Shown here piece after piece: positions 57,001 through 64,000 of a stretch of 64,000 bases of DNA. Every line of letters starts with the position of its first letter. Positions within the stretch are counted from its first letter, which is position 1. The position numbers and the translations under genes are program-made. The notes under the pieces were generated by a model. It did not search any database, was not told the DNA's origin, and saw nothing but the letters and a program-made list of their open reading frames with translations. Source of the stretch: Romanomermis culicivorax (Eukaryota > Nematoda > Enoplea > Mermithida > Mermithidae); the NCBI GenBank assembly GCA_963922205.1, contig CAWUHX010000062.1, forward strand, positions 496,001 to 560,000, written 5' to 3'.

Positions 57001-60000
57001 GTGTTTGAAAATTTAAATTTTGGAACTTCATTTTAAAAATTTCGAATTTGAGAATTTTATCGAAAAAATTCTATATTTTAGTATTATATCCTCAAAATTC
57101 CACAATTTGAAGAATATTCCATTGGAAATTATAAAATTTTAGAATATTCTGAAAATGCCAAAATTTTAGAGTATTCTAAAAATTGTCAAATTTGAGGATA
57201 TTGTAAAATTTTAGAATTTTAGAATATTGAGAAAATTCTAAGATTTCGGAATATTGTAAAAATGTTAAAATTTTATAATATTCAAAAAATTCGAAAATTT
57301 TAGAATATTGTTAAAATTTTAGAATTTACGCCTATTTCAGCTACGCTAATTACGTTCATTTGGCGTTGGGTATTCTATTTTGCATCTATTTGATCGCCAG
57401 TATTCGTTTGGGCAGTTTAAAAGTGAGAAAAATCGCTTTACACTTTTCTTACTGTAGTAATACTGTATATATTTCTTCTTTTCGTTGCAGTGGGCCACTT
57501 ACCTATTAAGCGCCATGTTCATTTACGATATGTTTATGGTTTACATTACGCCGTATTTTTCTTCCAACGTTAGTAACTTTACAACAGGCGTTAGTTTACA
57601 CTTTACGTCATAACTTTACACTTCATATCACGCGTTACATTACACTTTACACCACAGCTCCACCCCACGTCACAACTTTACATCACACTTATACACTTGA
57701 CGCCACAACTTTACACTTTACATCGCACTTTACCTTCAACTTTAAACTTTGCACACTTTACACTATAGTTTATACCTAAAAACACAACTTCACATTTTAC
57801 ATCTCAACTTTACACTTTACATCGCCCTTTACACTCAACTTTTAACCTTGCACTATAACTGTAAACTTTACACTATAGTTTACACCTAAAACACAACTTC
57901 GCATTTTACATCGTTATAACTTACGACTTTACATTATAACTTCGCACTTCACGCCACAATTTTACATTGTACATCTCAACTTTACACTTTACATCGCACA
58001 TTACTTTACTTTACACTTCACTCAACTACTTTACACTTTACTTGAGCACCTACCTTACAGGTTTACATAACATTTTACACCACAACTTTACACCTCACAC
58101 AACCACTTCACACCACAACTTTACACGTCACGTCACAATTTTACACTTTACACCACAACTGAACACTTCACGCAATAACTTTACACTTTCAACAACAACT
58201 TTACACTTTATATTACAACTGTACACATCGCGCCACAACCTGCACATTACACCACAATTTTACACTTCGCGCCACAACTTTACACTTGTCACCACAATTT
58301 TACATTTTATCCCAGAACCATTCACTTCACATCACGCCTTACTTTTTACTTTACACCACAACATTACACTCTACACCACAACTTTACACCCTAAACTACA
58401 ATTGTACACTTCACATGAAAATTTTACACCTCACTTTATAACTCCACACTTTACACCACGAGTTTTTCACACTTTACACCACAACTCCACACTTTACAAT
58501 ACGCGTCTTTCTTACTTTACATCACAACTTTACACTCTAGGGTTGCAGCGTTATGGTCGAAGCGGCGACGGGCCGGCCGTGCGACAACAGCGACTACACG
58601 CCCGGCCCGCCCGACCGTTCCAAAGAAAGGGTAACATGCCAAGTGTAAAGTGCAGTTTAAACTTTGACAGTGTAAACTTTACACTCTAGATTCCGGTCGT
58701 CTTTTGGATACCGGATTTTTTGGATCCGATGATTTCGTGTTACAATTTAACGACGGACGTGCAATATCCGACCGGTATGCTCGGATTCGGCGATGTTCTA
58801 GTTCCGGGTTAGTGTAAAGTTAGTTCAAACTCGTAAAGTTACTCTAATTTCGTTGTAAAGTTATTCTAAACCAGTTGAAAGGTTACTTCGAATTCTTCGT
58901 AAAGTCACATTAAACTTGTGGCAAATTACTTTGATCTTGTTTCAAAGTTACTTAGAGCTCGTTAGAAAATTGCTTTACATTCGTTGTAAAGTAACTTTAA
59001 ACTCGTTGTAAAAATATATTAAGCTAGTTGTAAAGTTGCTTCAAACGCCTGGTAAGGTTGTTCACACTGGTTGTAAAGTCACTTCGAAGTCATTGTAAAG
59101 TTACTTTGAACTCCTCGTAAAGTTACTTTAAACCCGTTGTAAAGTTACATTAACCTAGTTGTAAACTTACTCCAAACTACTGGTAAAGTTCTTCTAACTC
59201 AATGTAAAGTTATGCTGAACTCATTGTAAAGTTACTTCAAACCCGTTGTTAAGTTACATTAAACTCGTTGTGAAGTTACTTTGAACCTGTTGTAAAGTTA
59301 TTTCAATCTTGCTGTAAGGTTATTTTAAATCCGCTCTGAACTTACTTTCAACCTGTTGTAAAGTTACCCTAAACTCGAGTTACTGTAAATTAGTTGTAAC
59401 GTTACTTTGTAAATGTTGTAAAGCTACTTTAGACTCGTTGCAAAGTTACTTAAATTCTTTGTAAAGTTACTTCAAACTCGTTGTAAAGTTACTTAATATT
59501 CTTTGCGAGGTTACTTTAAACCTGTTGTAAAATTGGTTTAAACTCTAGCTAGAGTTATTCTAGGCTTGTTGTACAAGGAGTTTAAACTTGTTGTAAAGTC
59601 ACTTTAAATCTATTGTAAAGTTACCCTAAACTAGTTGTAAAGTTATTCTAAACTAGTTGTAATGTTACTTTGAAAATATTGTAAAACTACTTTAAACTCC
59701 ATGTGAAGTTACTTCTAATTCTTTGTAAAGTTACTTCAAACTCGTTGTAAAGCCACTTTAAATCTGTTGTAAAGTTACCCTAAACTAGCTGTAAAGTTAT
59801 TCTAAACTAGTTGTAATGTTACTTTGAAAATGTTGTAAAACTACTTTAAACTCCATGTGAAGTTACTTCTAATTCTTTGTAAAGTTACTTTAAACTAGTT
59901 GTAGAGTCACTTTAAATCTGTTGTAAATTTAACCTAAACTAGTTGTAAAGTTACTCCAAAATAGTTGTAATGTTACTTTGAAAATGTTGTTAAGTTACTT

Positions 60001-63000
60001 TAAAATCGCTGTTAAGTTACTCTTATACTATTGTAAAGTTATTTTAAACCTGTAAAGTTACCTCAAGCTTTTTTTATAGTTGGTAATTTTAAACTTGTTG
60101 TTAAGTTACTTCTCGCGGTAAAGTTACTTCTAACTCATTGTAAAGTTACCTCAAACTTTATTGCATAACGTTACTTTATACTCGTGGTAAAGATACTTTA
60201 AACTTATTGTAAAGTTACTTTAAACCCGTTGTAAAGTGGCTTCAAACTCATTGTAAAGTTACTCTAAAATATTTGTAATGTTACTTTGAAAATGTTGTAA
60301 AGTTACTTCAAACTCGATGTAAAGTTACTCTTATACAGTTGTAAAGTTACATTAAACCTGTAAAGTTACTTCAGGCTTTTTGTGTAGTTAGTAATTTTAA
60401 ACTTGTTGTAAAGTTATTCCGAACTCGTGGTTAAGTTACTTTAAACTCGTTGTAGAGTTACTTTAAACTCCTTGTTGAGTTACTCTAAACTCTTTGTGAG
60501 GTTAGTTCAAACTCGTTGTAAAGTCACTCCTAATTTGTCGTTAAGTCACTTTGAACTTGTAGTAAAAGTAGTTTAAACTCGTGTTAAAGTTACTTTACAC
60601 TCGTTGTGAAACTTCTTTAAACTCATTGTAAAGTTACTTCAAATGCATTTTAAAGTTAATTCAAATTCATTGTAAATGTAAAGTTACTTCAAACTTGTTT
60701 TAAAGTTATTCTAAACTCGTTGTAAAGTTACTTAAAACTCGTTGCAAATTGATGGTGTAAACTAACTTTTAGGTTTATTAATCGGCTTCAATTGCGCTTT
60801 CGATTTAACATGGAAAGTTAAATATCACGTCTATTTTTGCGTAGCTATCGTCGGTGAGTTTACATTTTTCCTTTGTTGTAAACAAACTTTACACCCAAAA
60901 TATGCAAATTTTTTTTTAACGCAGGTTACACCGTAGGATTGATGTTGACCGACGCGGCCTTGATTTTAACTTCCAAAGCTCAACCGGCTTTGGTCTTTTT
61001 GGTCCCATGCCTGCTGATTCCCACCCATCTAACGGCGTTGCTCAAGGGTCAATGGTGGGAAATGTGGAATGGAAAAATGGTGATTAAATTGAAATTTTTA
61101 TTTTTTTGAATTCGAAATTCTAAAATTTCTAGTGAAATTCTATTCTCATTAATCCAGATTTTTCCGATTCGAAATTCTAAAATTTTAACCGGAATTCTGT
61201 TCTTGAAAATCGAAATTTTCAAATTTTCGACTCGAAATTCCAAATTTGCAGTGCAATTCTGTTTTTAAAAGTTGAAATTTTGCATCTTTCGACTCGAAAT
61301 TCCAAATTTTGCAGCGAAATTCTAAAATTTTCAGGGAAAATCTCTTATTAAAAGTTCAAATTTTGAATTTTCGACTCTAAATTCCACAATATTCTGTCGA
61401 AATTCTTCAACTTTCAGTGAAATTCTGCTTTGAAGATCGAAATTTTGAATTTTTCCGTTAGAAATTCTAAAATTTCTAGTAAAATTTTATTCTCAAAATT
61501 CGAAATTTGGAATTTTCTCATTCAAAATTCTGAAAATTTTTAGTGAATTTTTGTTGTCGAGAAACGAAATTTAGAATTCTTCGAGACGAAATTCTGAGAC
61601 TTTGCAGCGAAATTCTGTTCTCAGTAGTCGAAATTTTGAATTTTTCGACTCGAAATTCTGTTTATATCTCGAAAAAGTGTGAATTCTGTCTCGGTAGTCT
61701 TGAATGTTTTTTTGAATTTTGGGCTGAAATTCCATTCTCAAAAACTGAAAATTTGAATTTTTCGACTCGAAATTTTAAAATTTTTTTAAAATTCTGTTCT
61801 TGAAAGTCAAAGCTTTGAAGTTTTCGACTCAAATTTTAAAAATTTCAGTGGAATTCTGTTCTCGAAAATCGAAATTTTGAATTTTTCCACTCGGAATTCC
61901 AACATTTTCAGTGAAATTATATTCTCAAAAATCGATATTTGAACCTTTACACTCGAAATTCTAAAATTTTAACCAGAATTATATTTTTGAAAATCGAAAT
62001 TTTCAAATTTTCGACTCGAAATTTTAAAATTTCTAATGGAGTTCTGTTCTCGAAAGTGGAAATTTTGAATTTTTCAATTCGACTTTCCAAGATTTTCAGT
62101 GAAATTCTGTTGGTTAATGTTGGAATTTTGAATTTTTCGACTCGAAATTCTAAAAATTTATAGTGAAATTCTATTCTCGAAAATCGAAATTTTGAACCTT
62201 TCGACTCGAAATTCTCAAATTTTAATCGGATTTCTGTTCTTGAAAATCGGAAAATTTCAAACTTTCGTCTCGAAATTCTAAAATTTCTAGTGAAATTGTG
62301 TTCTCGAAAGTGGAAATTTTGAATTTTCCACTCATGATTCTAAGATTTTCATTGAAATTCAGCTATTAAATCTTGAAATTTTGGATTTTTTCGACTCGAA
62401 ATTTTGAAAATTCCTAGTGAAATTCTAATCTCAAAATTCGAAATTTTGAACTTTTCAATTCAAAATGCTAAAATTTTAGCTGCAATTCTGTTCTTGAAAA
62501 TCGAAATTTTCAAATTTTCGACTCGAAATTATCAAATTTTTCAATGAAATTATGTTCTTAAAAGTCGAAGCTTTGAAGTTTTCGACTCAAAATTCTAAAA
62601 TTTTCATTGGAATTTCGTTCTCGAAAATCGAGGTTCTGAAATTTTGGATTCGAAATTCTAAGATTTTCAGTCGAATTCTGTTATTGAATGCTGGAATTTT
62701 GGATTTTTCGACTCAAAATTCTAAAATTTTAACCCGAATTCTGTTGAAAATCGAAATTTTCAAATTTTTGACTCTAAATTCTAAAATTTCTAGTGAAATT
62801 CTGTTCTCGAAAGTATAAATTTTGAATTTTTCAAATCGAAATTATAGGATTTTCAGTGAAACTCTGTTGGTTAAAGTTGGAATTTTGAATTTTTCGACTC
62901 AAAATTCGTAAAATTTATAGTGAAATTCTATTCTCAAAAATCGGAATTTTGAATTTTTCGACTCGAAATTCTCAAATTTTAATCGGATTTCTGTTCTTGA

Positions 63001-63967
63001 AAATCGGAAAATTTCAAACTTTCGTCTCGAAATTCTAAAATTTCTAATGAAATTGTGTTCTCGAAAGTGGAAATTTCGAATTCATGATTCTAAGATTTTC
63101 AGTGTAATTCTCTAATCAATCTTGAAATTTTGAATTTTTTCGACTCGAAATCCTGAAAATTCCTAGTGAAATTCTAATCTCAAAATTCGAAATTTTGAAC
63201 TTTTCAGCTCAAAATTCTAAAATTTTTAGCTGCAATGGTGTTCTTGAAAATCGAAATATTCAAATTTTCGACTCGAAATTCTAAAATTTCTAGTGAAATT
63301 CTGTTTTTTAGCCGAAAAATGTTCGAGCTTTGCCTGCATAGCATTGAATTTTTTAAAATTTTTTTCCGAAAGGTGGTCGTCAAAAAAAAATCAAAATTTC
63401 GAATTTTCAGACTCGAAATTTTGAAATTATTAGTGAAATTCTAATTTCAAATTTCGAACTTCTCGATTCGAAATGCTAAAATTTTGGCCGGATTTCTGTT
63501 CTTGAAAATCAGAATTTTCAAATTTTCGACTCGAAATTCTAAAATTTCTAGTGAAATTCTGTTTTTTAGCCGAAAAATGTGCGAGCTTTGCCTGCATAGT
63601 ATTGAATTTTTTAGAATTTTTCTGCGAAAATTTGTCGTCAAAAAAAAGCAAAATTTCGAATTTTCAGACTAGGAAATTTTAAAATTTCTAGTGAAATTCT
63701 ATTCTTCTAAAATCGAAAATTCCGAATTTTCTTTTCGAAATTAAAAAAAAATTTCATTGGAATTTTAATTTTAGAAATCGAAATTTGTAAATTTTTTTGC
63801 ATATAATTTGCATAATTTTGACGGAATTTGCATAATTTTTATGCAAATTTTGATTTTTTAAGCCTAAAAATTTGACCGATCCGGATCAATCAACCCGACA
63901 AAACCTGGAACCGGATCAAAATCCGGTTACTTTGGCTCTTCCGGAAGATGTCGAACCTTTAACCTGA
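36005..63967 (+). CDS. SPPL2: Signal peptide peptidase-like 2 (SPPL2) intramembrane aspartyl protease
   Basis: Fifteen exons with consistent phases give 1,758 nt and 585 residues, close to human SPPL2B (592). The family cleaves type II membrane-protein stubs inside endosomal/lysosomal or Golgi membranes. Order of parts: short signal peptide (1-19); lumenal PA-like domain (about 20-153, with RILVARF and SAIILLVENL as its core); nine predicted membrane helices from residue 160 on; catalytic FIYDMF (D390) in helix 6; SVMVEAATG; catalytic GFGD (465-468, D468) in helix 7; and QPAL (519-522) in helix 9. The hydrophilic tail ends EPLT. All three catalytic signatures are intact, so the gene should be functional. 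The two aspartates are 78 residues apart, longer than usual, because exon 11 and the start of exon 12 are extended. Introns make up 94 percent of the span. Confidence 0.93.
36123..36242 (+). CDS. SPPL2: SPPL2 exon 2: lumenal domain
   Basis: 40 codons, acceptor TATATACAG, donor GTAAGT, phase 0/0. Contains NRS (possible N-glycosylation) and LCANYQPL, in the place of the conserved Cys-x-Tyr-Asn-Pro segment of SPPL2 proteins. Confidence 0.82.
36243..37693 (+). repeat. SPPL2 intron 2: 75-bp GGATCC-rich array
   Basis: The first 90 bp contain TTTACACTTTACACCACAA and several AGTGTAAA words. From 36330 to 37640 a 75-bp unit repeats about 17 times: AACAAAATTAAT at 36616, 36691, 36766, 36841, 36916, 36992. 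Two unit types alternate, one with CTCTTGTTCCGGATCC and one with TTTGTCCCGGGTCC, giving a 150-bp dimer. The divisible-by-three period keeps the minus strand open (a 25-residue repeat), which is not evidence of a protein. Confidence 0.92.
37694..37882 (+). CDS. SPPL2: SPPL2 exon 3: PA-domain core
   Basis: 63 codons, acceptor TTGCTAG, donor GTGAGC, phase 0/0. FRGRILVARFRSRW and QNGSAIILLVENL match the PA-domain pattern of SPPL2 (LVARGNCTF ... GA-x-GLLIV). Confidence 0.85.
37883..41168 (+). repeat. SPPL2 intron 3: GAAAATTCTAATTTTAGAATTTT array
   Basis: Degenerate 16-18 bp units with AATTCTAATTTT / TTTAGAATTTTA. A higher-order unit of roughly 465-535 bp is marked by GAGAACTTCATTTTGAG at 38199, 38732, 39201 and 39666. 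The words are partly palindromic (TTCTAA/TTAGAA). The final 500 bp are less regular. Confidence 0.9.
41169..41261 (+). CDS. SPPL2: SPPL2 exon 4: end of PA domain
   Basis: 31 codons, acceptor TTTTTCAG, donor CATGTAAAAC, phase 0/0. Begins YSTFYVPDFKNDSS; IDISIFYMNYANFEVL fits the end of the PA domain (IPVALLSYKDMLDIF in human SPPL2B). Confidence 0.8.
41262..46076 (+). repeat. SPPL2 intron 4: 4.7 kb GGTTCCGGGTCC / GGATCC array
   Basis: From 41275 to about 46020, sub-units of about 38-40 bp of the form TCGGGTTCGGTTCCGGGTCC + GGATCCAAAATTTCAAAAA, combined into higher-order blocks of a few hundred bp (the AAAAAATCGGCTTCGGGTCC marker recurs at 41495, 41645, 41875, 42183 and onward). It shares GGGTCCGGATCC and CCGAAATTT words with intron 2 but not with intron 3. 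Overlapping open frames up to 304 codons in several frames show that openness is due to composition. Confidence 0.93.
46077..46240 (+). CDS. SPPL2: SPPL2 exon 5: first membrane helix
   Basis: 164 nt, acceptor TTTTCTTTAG, donor GTAAGT, ends phase 2. The helix SGTIICLFCITLICIIFGG is followed by LWSGYTMKE, matching the IGGYWAG-x-R turn of SPPL2 proteins. Confidence 0.88.
46241..48110 (+). repeat. SPPL2 intron 5 (part): 140-bp T-rich array with CATTTTAG units
   Basis: About 13-14 units of 139-140 bp: CTGTTCATTTTAGTGTTTC, TTTTCATATAATTTTT, ATAAATTTTGTTTTCTG, TTTTTTCGTTGTTTTC, TTTACATTTTTAAA, GCATTTTCTAC. CATTTTAGTG appears at about 46281, 46404, 46544, 46682 and 46822. Each is a plausible nematode splice acceptor. 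Confidence 0.92.
48111..51091 (+). repeat. SPPL2 intron 5 (part): pyrimidine-rich low complexity
   Basis: Almost purely T with C and G (TTTTCTTTTTC, TTTTTGTTTTT). Locally repeated at about 220-240 bp, marked by TTTTGTTTTATCACCTGTTT at about 50206, 50448 and 50669. Balanced sequence returns at about 51020. Confidence 0.8.
51092..51162 (+). tRNA. tRNA-Gly(GCC): tRNA-Gly (GCC), nested in SPPL2 intron 5
   Basis: 71 nt, the usual length for tRNA-Gly. Acceptor GCGTTGG/CTAACGC pairs with one G-U; D-arm TGGTTCAGTGGTAGA; anticodon loop CTGCCAC gives GCC; T arm CCGGG-TTCGATT-CCCGG is perfect; discriminator A. A 10-T run follows at 51164 (pol III terminator). The anticodon stem CTCGG/GCGGG has one G-G mismatch at the pair next to the loop (31:39), where C would be expected, so reduced function is possible. 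Same strand as the host gene. Confidence 0.9.
51200..51366 (+). CDS. SPPL2: SPPL2 exon 6: helix 2
   Basis: Acceptor AAAATTACAG, donor GTAAGA, phase 2 in and 1 out. A hydrophilic cytosolic loop (QQDKKDLQTTP) is followed by WITLCCWLMVVVTVLLLSYY and FFDIL, equivalent to LLYYFYDLLVY of human SPPL2B. The region upstream to the ATG at 51183 is open but belongs to the intron. Confidence 0.87.
51367..53700 (+). repeat. SPPL2 intron 6 (part): GTAAATTTTTCAAAAATTTT array, about 410 bp order
   Basis: Units of about 17 bp such as GTAAATTTTTCAAAAATTT and GTGAATTTTCTAAAAATTCT. The higher-order unit is marked by TTTTCCCAAAAAACTTT at about 51480, 51781, 52200, 52612, 53032 and 53427 (mostly 393-420 bp). The array starts within a few bases of the donor, and its unit resembles the donor (GTAAGATTTTT). 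Confidence 0.92.
53701..55590 (+). repeat. SPPL2 intron 6 (part): T/G-rich low complexity
   Basis: TTTTGTTTTTTGTTTCTTTG-type sequence. A 121-bp tandem duplication near the end is marked by TTTTGTTATGTACCAATTTT at about 55334 and 55455. Confidence 0.8.
55591..55696 (+). CDS. SPPL2: SPPL2 exon 7: helix 3
   Basis: Acceptor AATTTTTAG, donor GTTAGA, phase 1 in and 2 out. FILSFTWACIFATYACINFL is a clear membrane helix. The following 66-nt intron 7 (55697-55762) contains TTACTGTAG. Confidence 0.85.
55763..55915 (+). CDS. SPPL2: SPPL2 exon 8: helix 4
   Basis: Acceptor TTTCTACAAG, donor GTGAGT, phase 2/2. A basic/cysteine loop (IRKFCRCFDW) is followed by the helix EIILASICVTICVAWCIL, equivalent to LFCVAVSVVWGVFR in human SPPL2B. 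Confidence 0.86.
55916..57340 (+). repeat. SPPL2 intron 8: AAAATTCTAATTTTTAGAATTTT array
   Basis: 1.4 kb of degenerate 16-18 bp units. The words AATTCTAATTTTTAG and TTTTGAAAATTC are those of intron 3, in the same orientation. The right end (57100-57330) shifts to AAATTTTAGAATATT words. Confidence 0.87.
57341..57422 (+). CDS. SPPL2: SPPL2 exon 9: helix 5
   Basis: Acceptor CCTATTTCAG, donor GTGAGA, phase 2 in and 0 out. YVHLALGILFCIYLIASIRL matches the family segment LQDALGIAFCLYMLKTIRLP. The 68-nt intron 9 that follows contains CTTTACACTTTTC and TTACTGTAG. Confidence 0.9.
57491..57568 (+). CDS. SPPL2: SPPL2 exon 10: helix 6 with catalytic YD
   Basis: 26 codons, acceptor TTCGTTGCAG, donor GTTAGT. 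WATYLLSAMFIYDMFMVYIT contains the first catalytic motif, Tyr389-Asp390 (family LFLYDIFFVFITP). Confidence 0.93.
57569..58540 (+). repeat. SPPL2 intron 10: AACTTTACACTTTACACCACA array
   Basis: Units of about 20-26 bp (CACAACTTTACACTTTACAC, CTTCACGCCACAACTTTACA) fill the intron from donor to acceptor; the acceptor itself is repeat-derived (ACTTTACACTCTAG). The word AACTTTACA is the reverse complement of TGTAAAGTT, the core of the intron 12 array. Confidence 0.93.
58541..58630 (+). CDS. SPPL2: SPPL2 exon 11: SVMVEAATG and variable loop
   Basis: 30 codons, phase 0/0. GCSVMVEAATG matches the family SIMVEVATG between helices 6 and 7. The remainder (RPCDNSDYTPGPPDRSKER) is GC-rich and lineage-specific. 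Intron 11 (58631-58689, 59 nt) follows and contains the palindrome AGTGTAAACTTTACACT. Confidence 0.9.
58690..58807 (+). CDS. SPPL2: SPPL2 exon 12: catalytic GFGD
   Basis: Acceptor TTACACTCTAG, donor GTTAGT, ends phase 1. IPVVFWIPDFLDPM and GMLGFGDVLVPG match the family LPLVFIIPKF...LLGFGDILVPG; Asp468 is the second catalytic aspartate. NLT is a possible glycosylation site. Confidence 0.93.
58808..60772 (+). repeat. SPPL2 intron 12: GTAAAGTTACTTTAAACTCGTT array
   Basis: About 90 units of 20-22 bp with core TGTAAAGTTACTTTAAACTC. The array starts at the donor itself (GTTAGTGTAAAGTTAG) and runs to within about 30 bp of the acceptor AACTAACTTTTAG. Segments around 59600-60050 show a longer period of about 190 bp (AATGTTACTTTGAAAATGTTG at about 59660, 59813 and 59968). 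Inverted relative to intron 10. Confidence 0.95.
60773..60853 (+). CDS. SPPL2: SPPL2 exon 13: helix 8
   Basis: Acceptor AACTTTTAG, donor GTGAGT, phase 1/1. GLLIGFNCAFDLTWKVKYHV then YFCVAIVG matches GLLVAYCHRFD...VYFVACTIAY. The 71-nt intron 13 follows and contains AACTTTACAC. Confidence 0.92.
60925..61079 (+). CDS. SPPL2: SPPL2 exon 14: helix 9 with PAL motif
   Basis: Acceptor TTTTAACGCAG, donor ATGGTGATT, phase 1 in and 0 out. SKAQPALVFLVPCLLIPTHL contains QPAL (519-522), required for the active site in GxGD proteases. KGQWWEMWNGK follows, as WRRELGVFWTG does in human SPPL2B. Confidence 0.93.
61080..63862 (+). repeat. SPPL2 intron 14: TTTCGACTCGAAATTCTAAAATT array
   Basis: Units of about 65-75 bp: TTTTTCGACTCGAAATTC, TAAAATTTCTAGTGAAATTC, TGTTCTCGAAAATCGAAATT. 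A higher-order copy of about 758 bp is seen (TTGGTTAATGTTGGAATTTT at 62110, TTGGTTAAAGTTGGAATTTT at 62868). A 262-bp duplication is marked by GCCGAAAAATGTTCGAGCTT at 63311 and its near-copy at 63570. Units contain ATTTTCAGTG and TTTCTAGTG, which look like splice acceptors. Confidence 0.92.
63863..63967 (+). CDS. SPPL2: SPPL2 exon 15: C-terminal tail and stop
   Basis: Acceptor GATTTTTTAAG, phase 0; 34 codons then TGA at 63965-63967. Hydrophilic tail (NLTDPDQSTRQNLEPDQNPV, ending EDVEPLT), cytosolic by family topology. Confidence 0.82.
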   Translation, partial: PKNLTDPDQSTRQNLEPDQNPVTLALPEDVEPLT

Positions 63968-64000
63968 CTTGACTGTGATGTGTAAATTTGCATTTTGTAT

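Noticed and set aside
57967-58689. 240-codon His/Thr-rich plus-strand frame
   Set aside because: It is the intron 10 array read through; only 58541-58630 inside it is exon, and in a different context.

Overview
The window looks like chromosomal DNA of a nematode. It has two interstitial arrays of the nematode telomere hexamer TTAGGC, nematode-style splice acceptors, very many copies of the octamer CTACAGTA/TACTGTAG, and two spliced genes of animal families. It is AT-rich and dominated by repeats. I see no bacterial operons, CRISPR array or viral genes.

Layout. 1-10.2 kb: A-rich arrays, a 2.9 kb minisatellite with a unit of about 71 bp built around CTACAGTA, simple repeats and the two TTAGGC blocks. 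10.2-13.1 kb: an old dispersed element with a tRNA-derived SINE inside it, then sequence I cannot assign. 13.1-16.7 kb: a DEG/ENaC-type sodium channel gene, plus strand, with two copies of a short inverted-repeat transposon in its large intron and an apparent frameshift in its second coding block. 17-21.6 kb: nested non-autonomous transposons and a second tRNA-derived element. 21.7-26.9 kb: a T-rich array with higher-order periods of 392 and then 481 bp. 27-35.5 kb: further copies of the same transposons, tRNA-like fragments, small tandem duplications, a possible solo LTR and a second array of the CTACAGTA minisatellite.

36.0-64.0 kb: one complete gene, read here as 15 exons with consistent phases, encoding 585 residues of a signal peptide peptidase-like 2 (SPPL2) intramembrane aspartyl protease. 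It has a signal peptide, a PA-like lumenal domain, and the YD, GFGD and QPAL motifs. Coding sequence is 1,758 nt of 27,963; the rest is intron. Six introns are 59-71 nt. The other eight are 1.0-5.0 kb and are almost wholly tandem repeats. A tRNA-Gly(GCC) gene lies in intron 5, 37 nt before exon 6.

The most interesting structure is the intron architecture of the SPPL2 gene. A short motif, TTTACACTTTAC or parts of it, occurs in introns 1, 2, 9, 10, 11 and 13. It is expanded into an array in intron 10, and its reverse complement is expanded in intron 12, so exons 11-12 (which carry the second catalytic aspartate) sit between kilobase-scale inverted arrays. Other array families recur in alternate introns (2 with 4, 3 with 8), and several arrays consist of serial splice-site look-alikes. 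Functional consequences such as circular RNA, exon skipping or slow splicing are inference. All repeat lengths and identities were read by eye.
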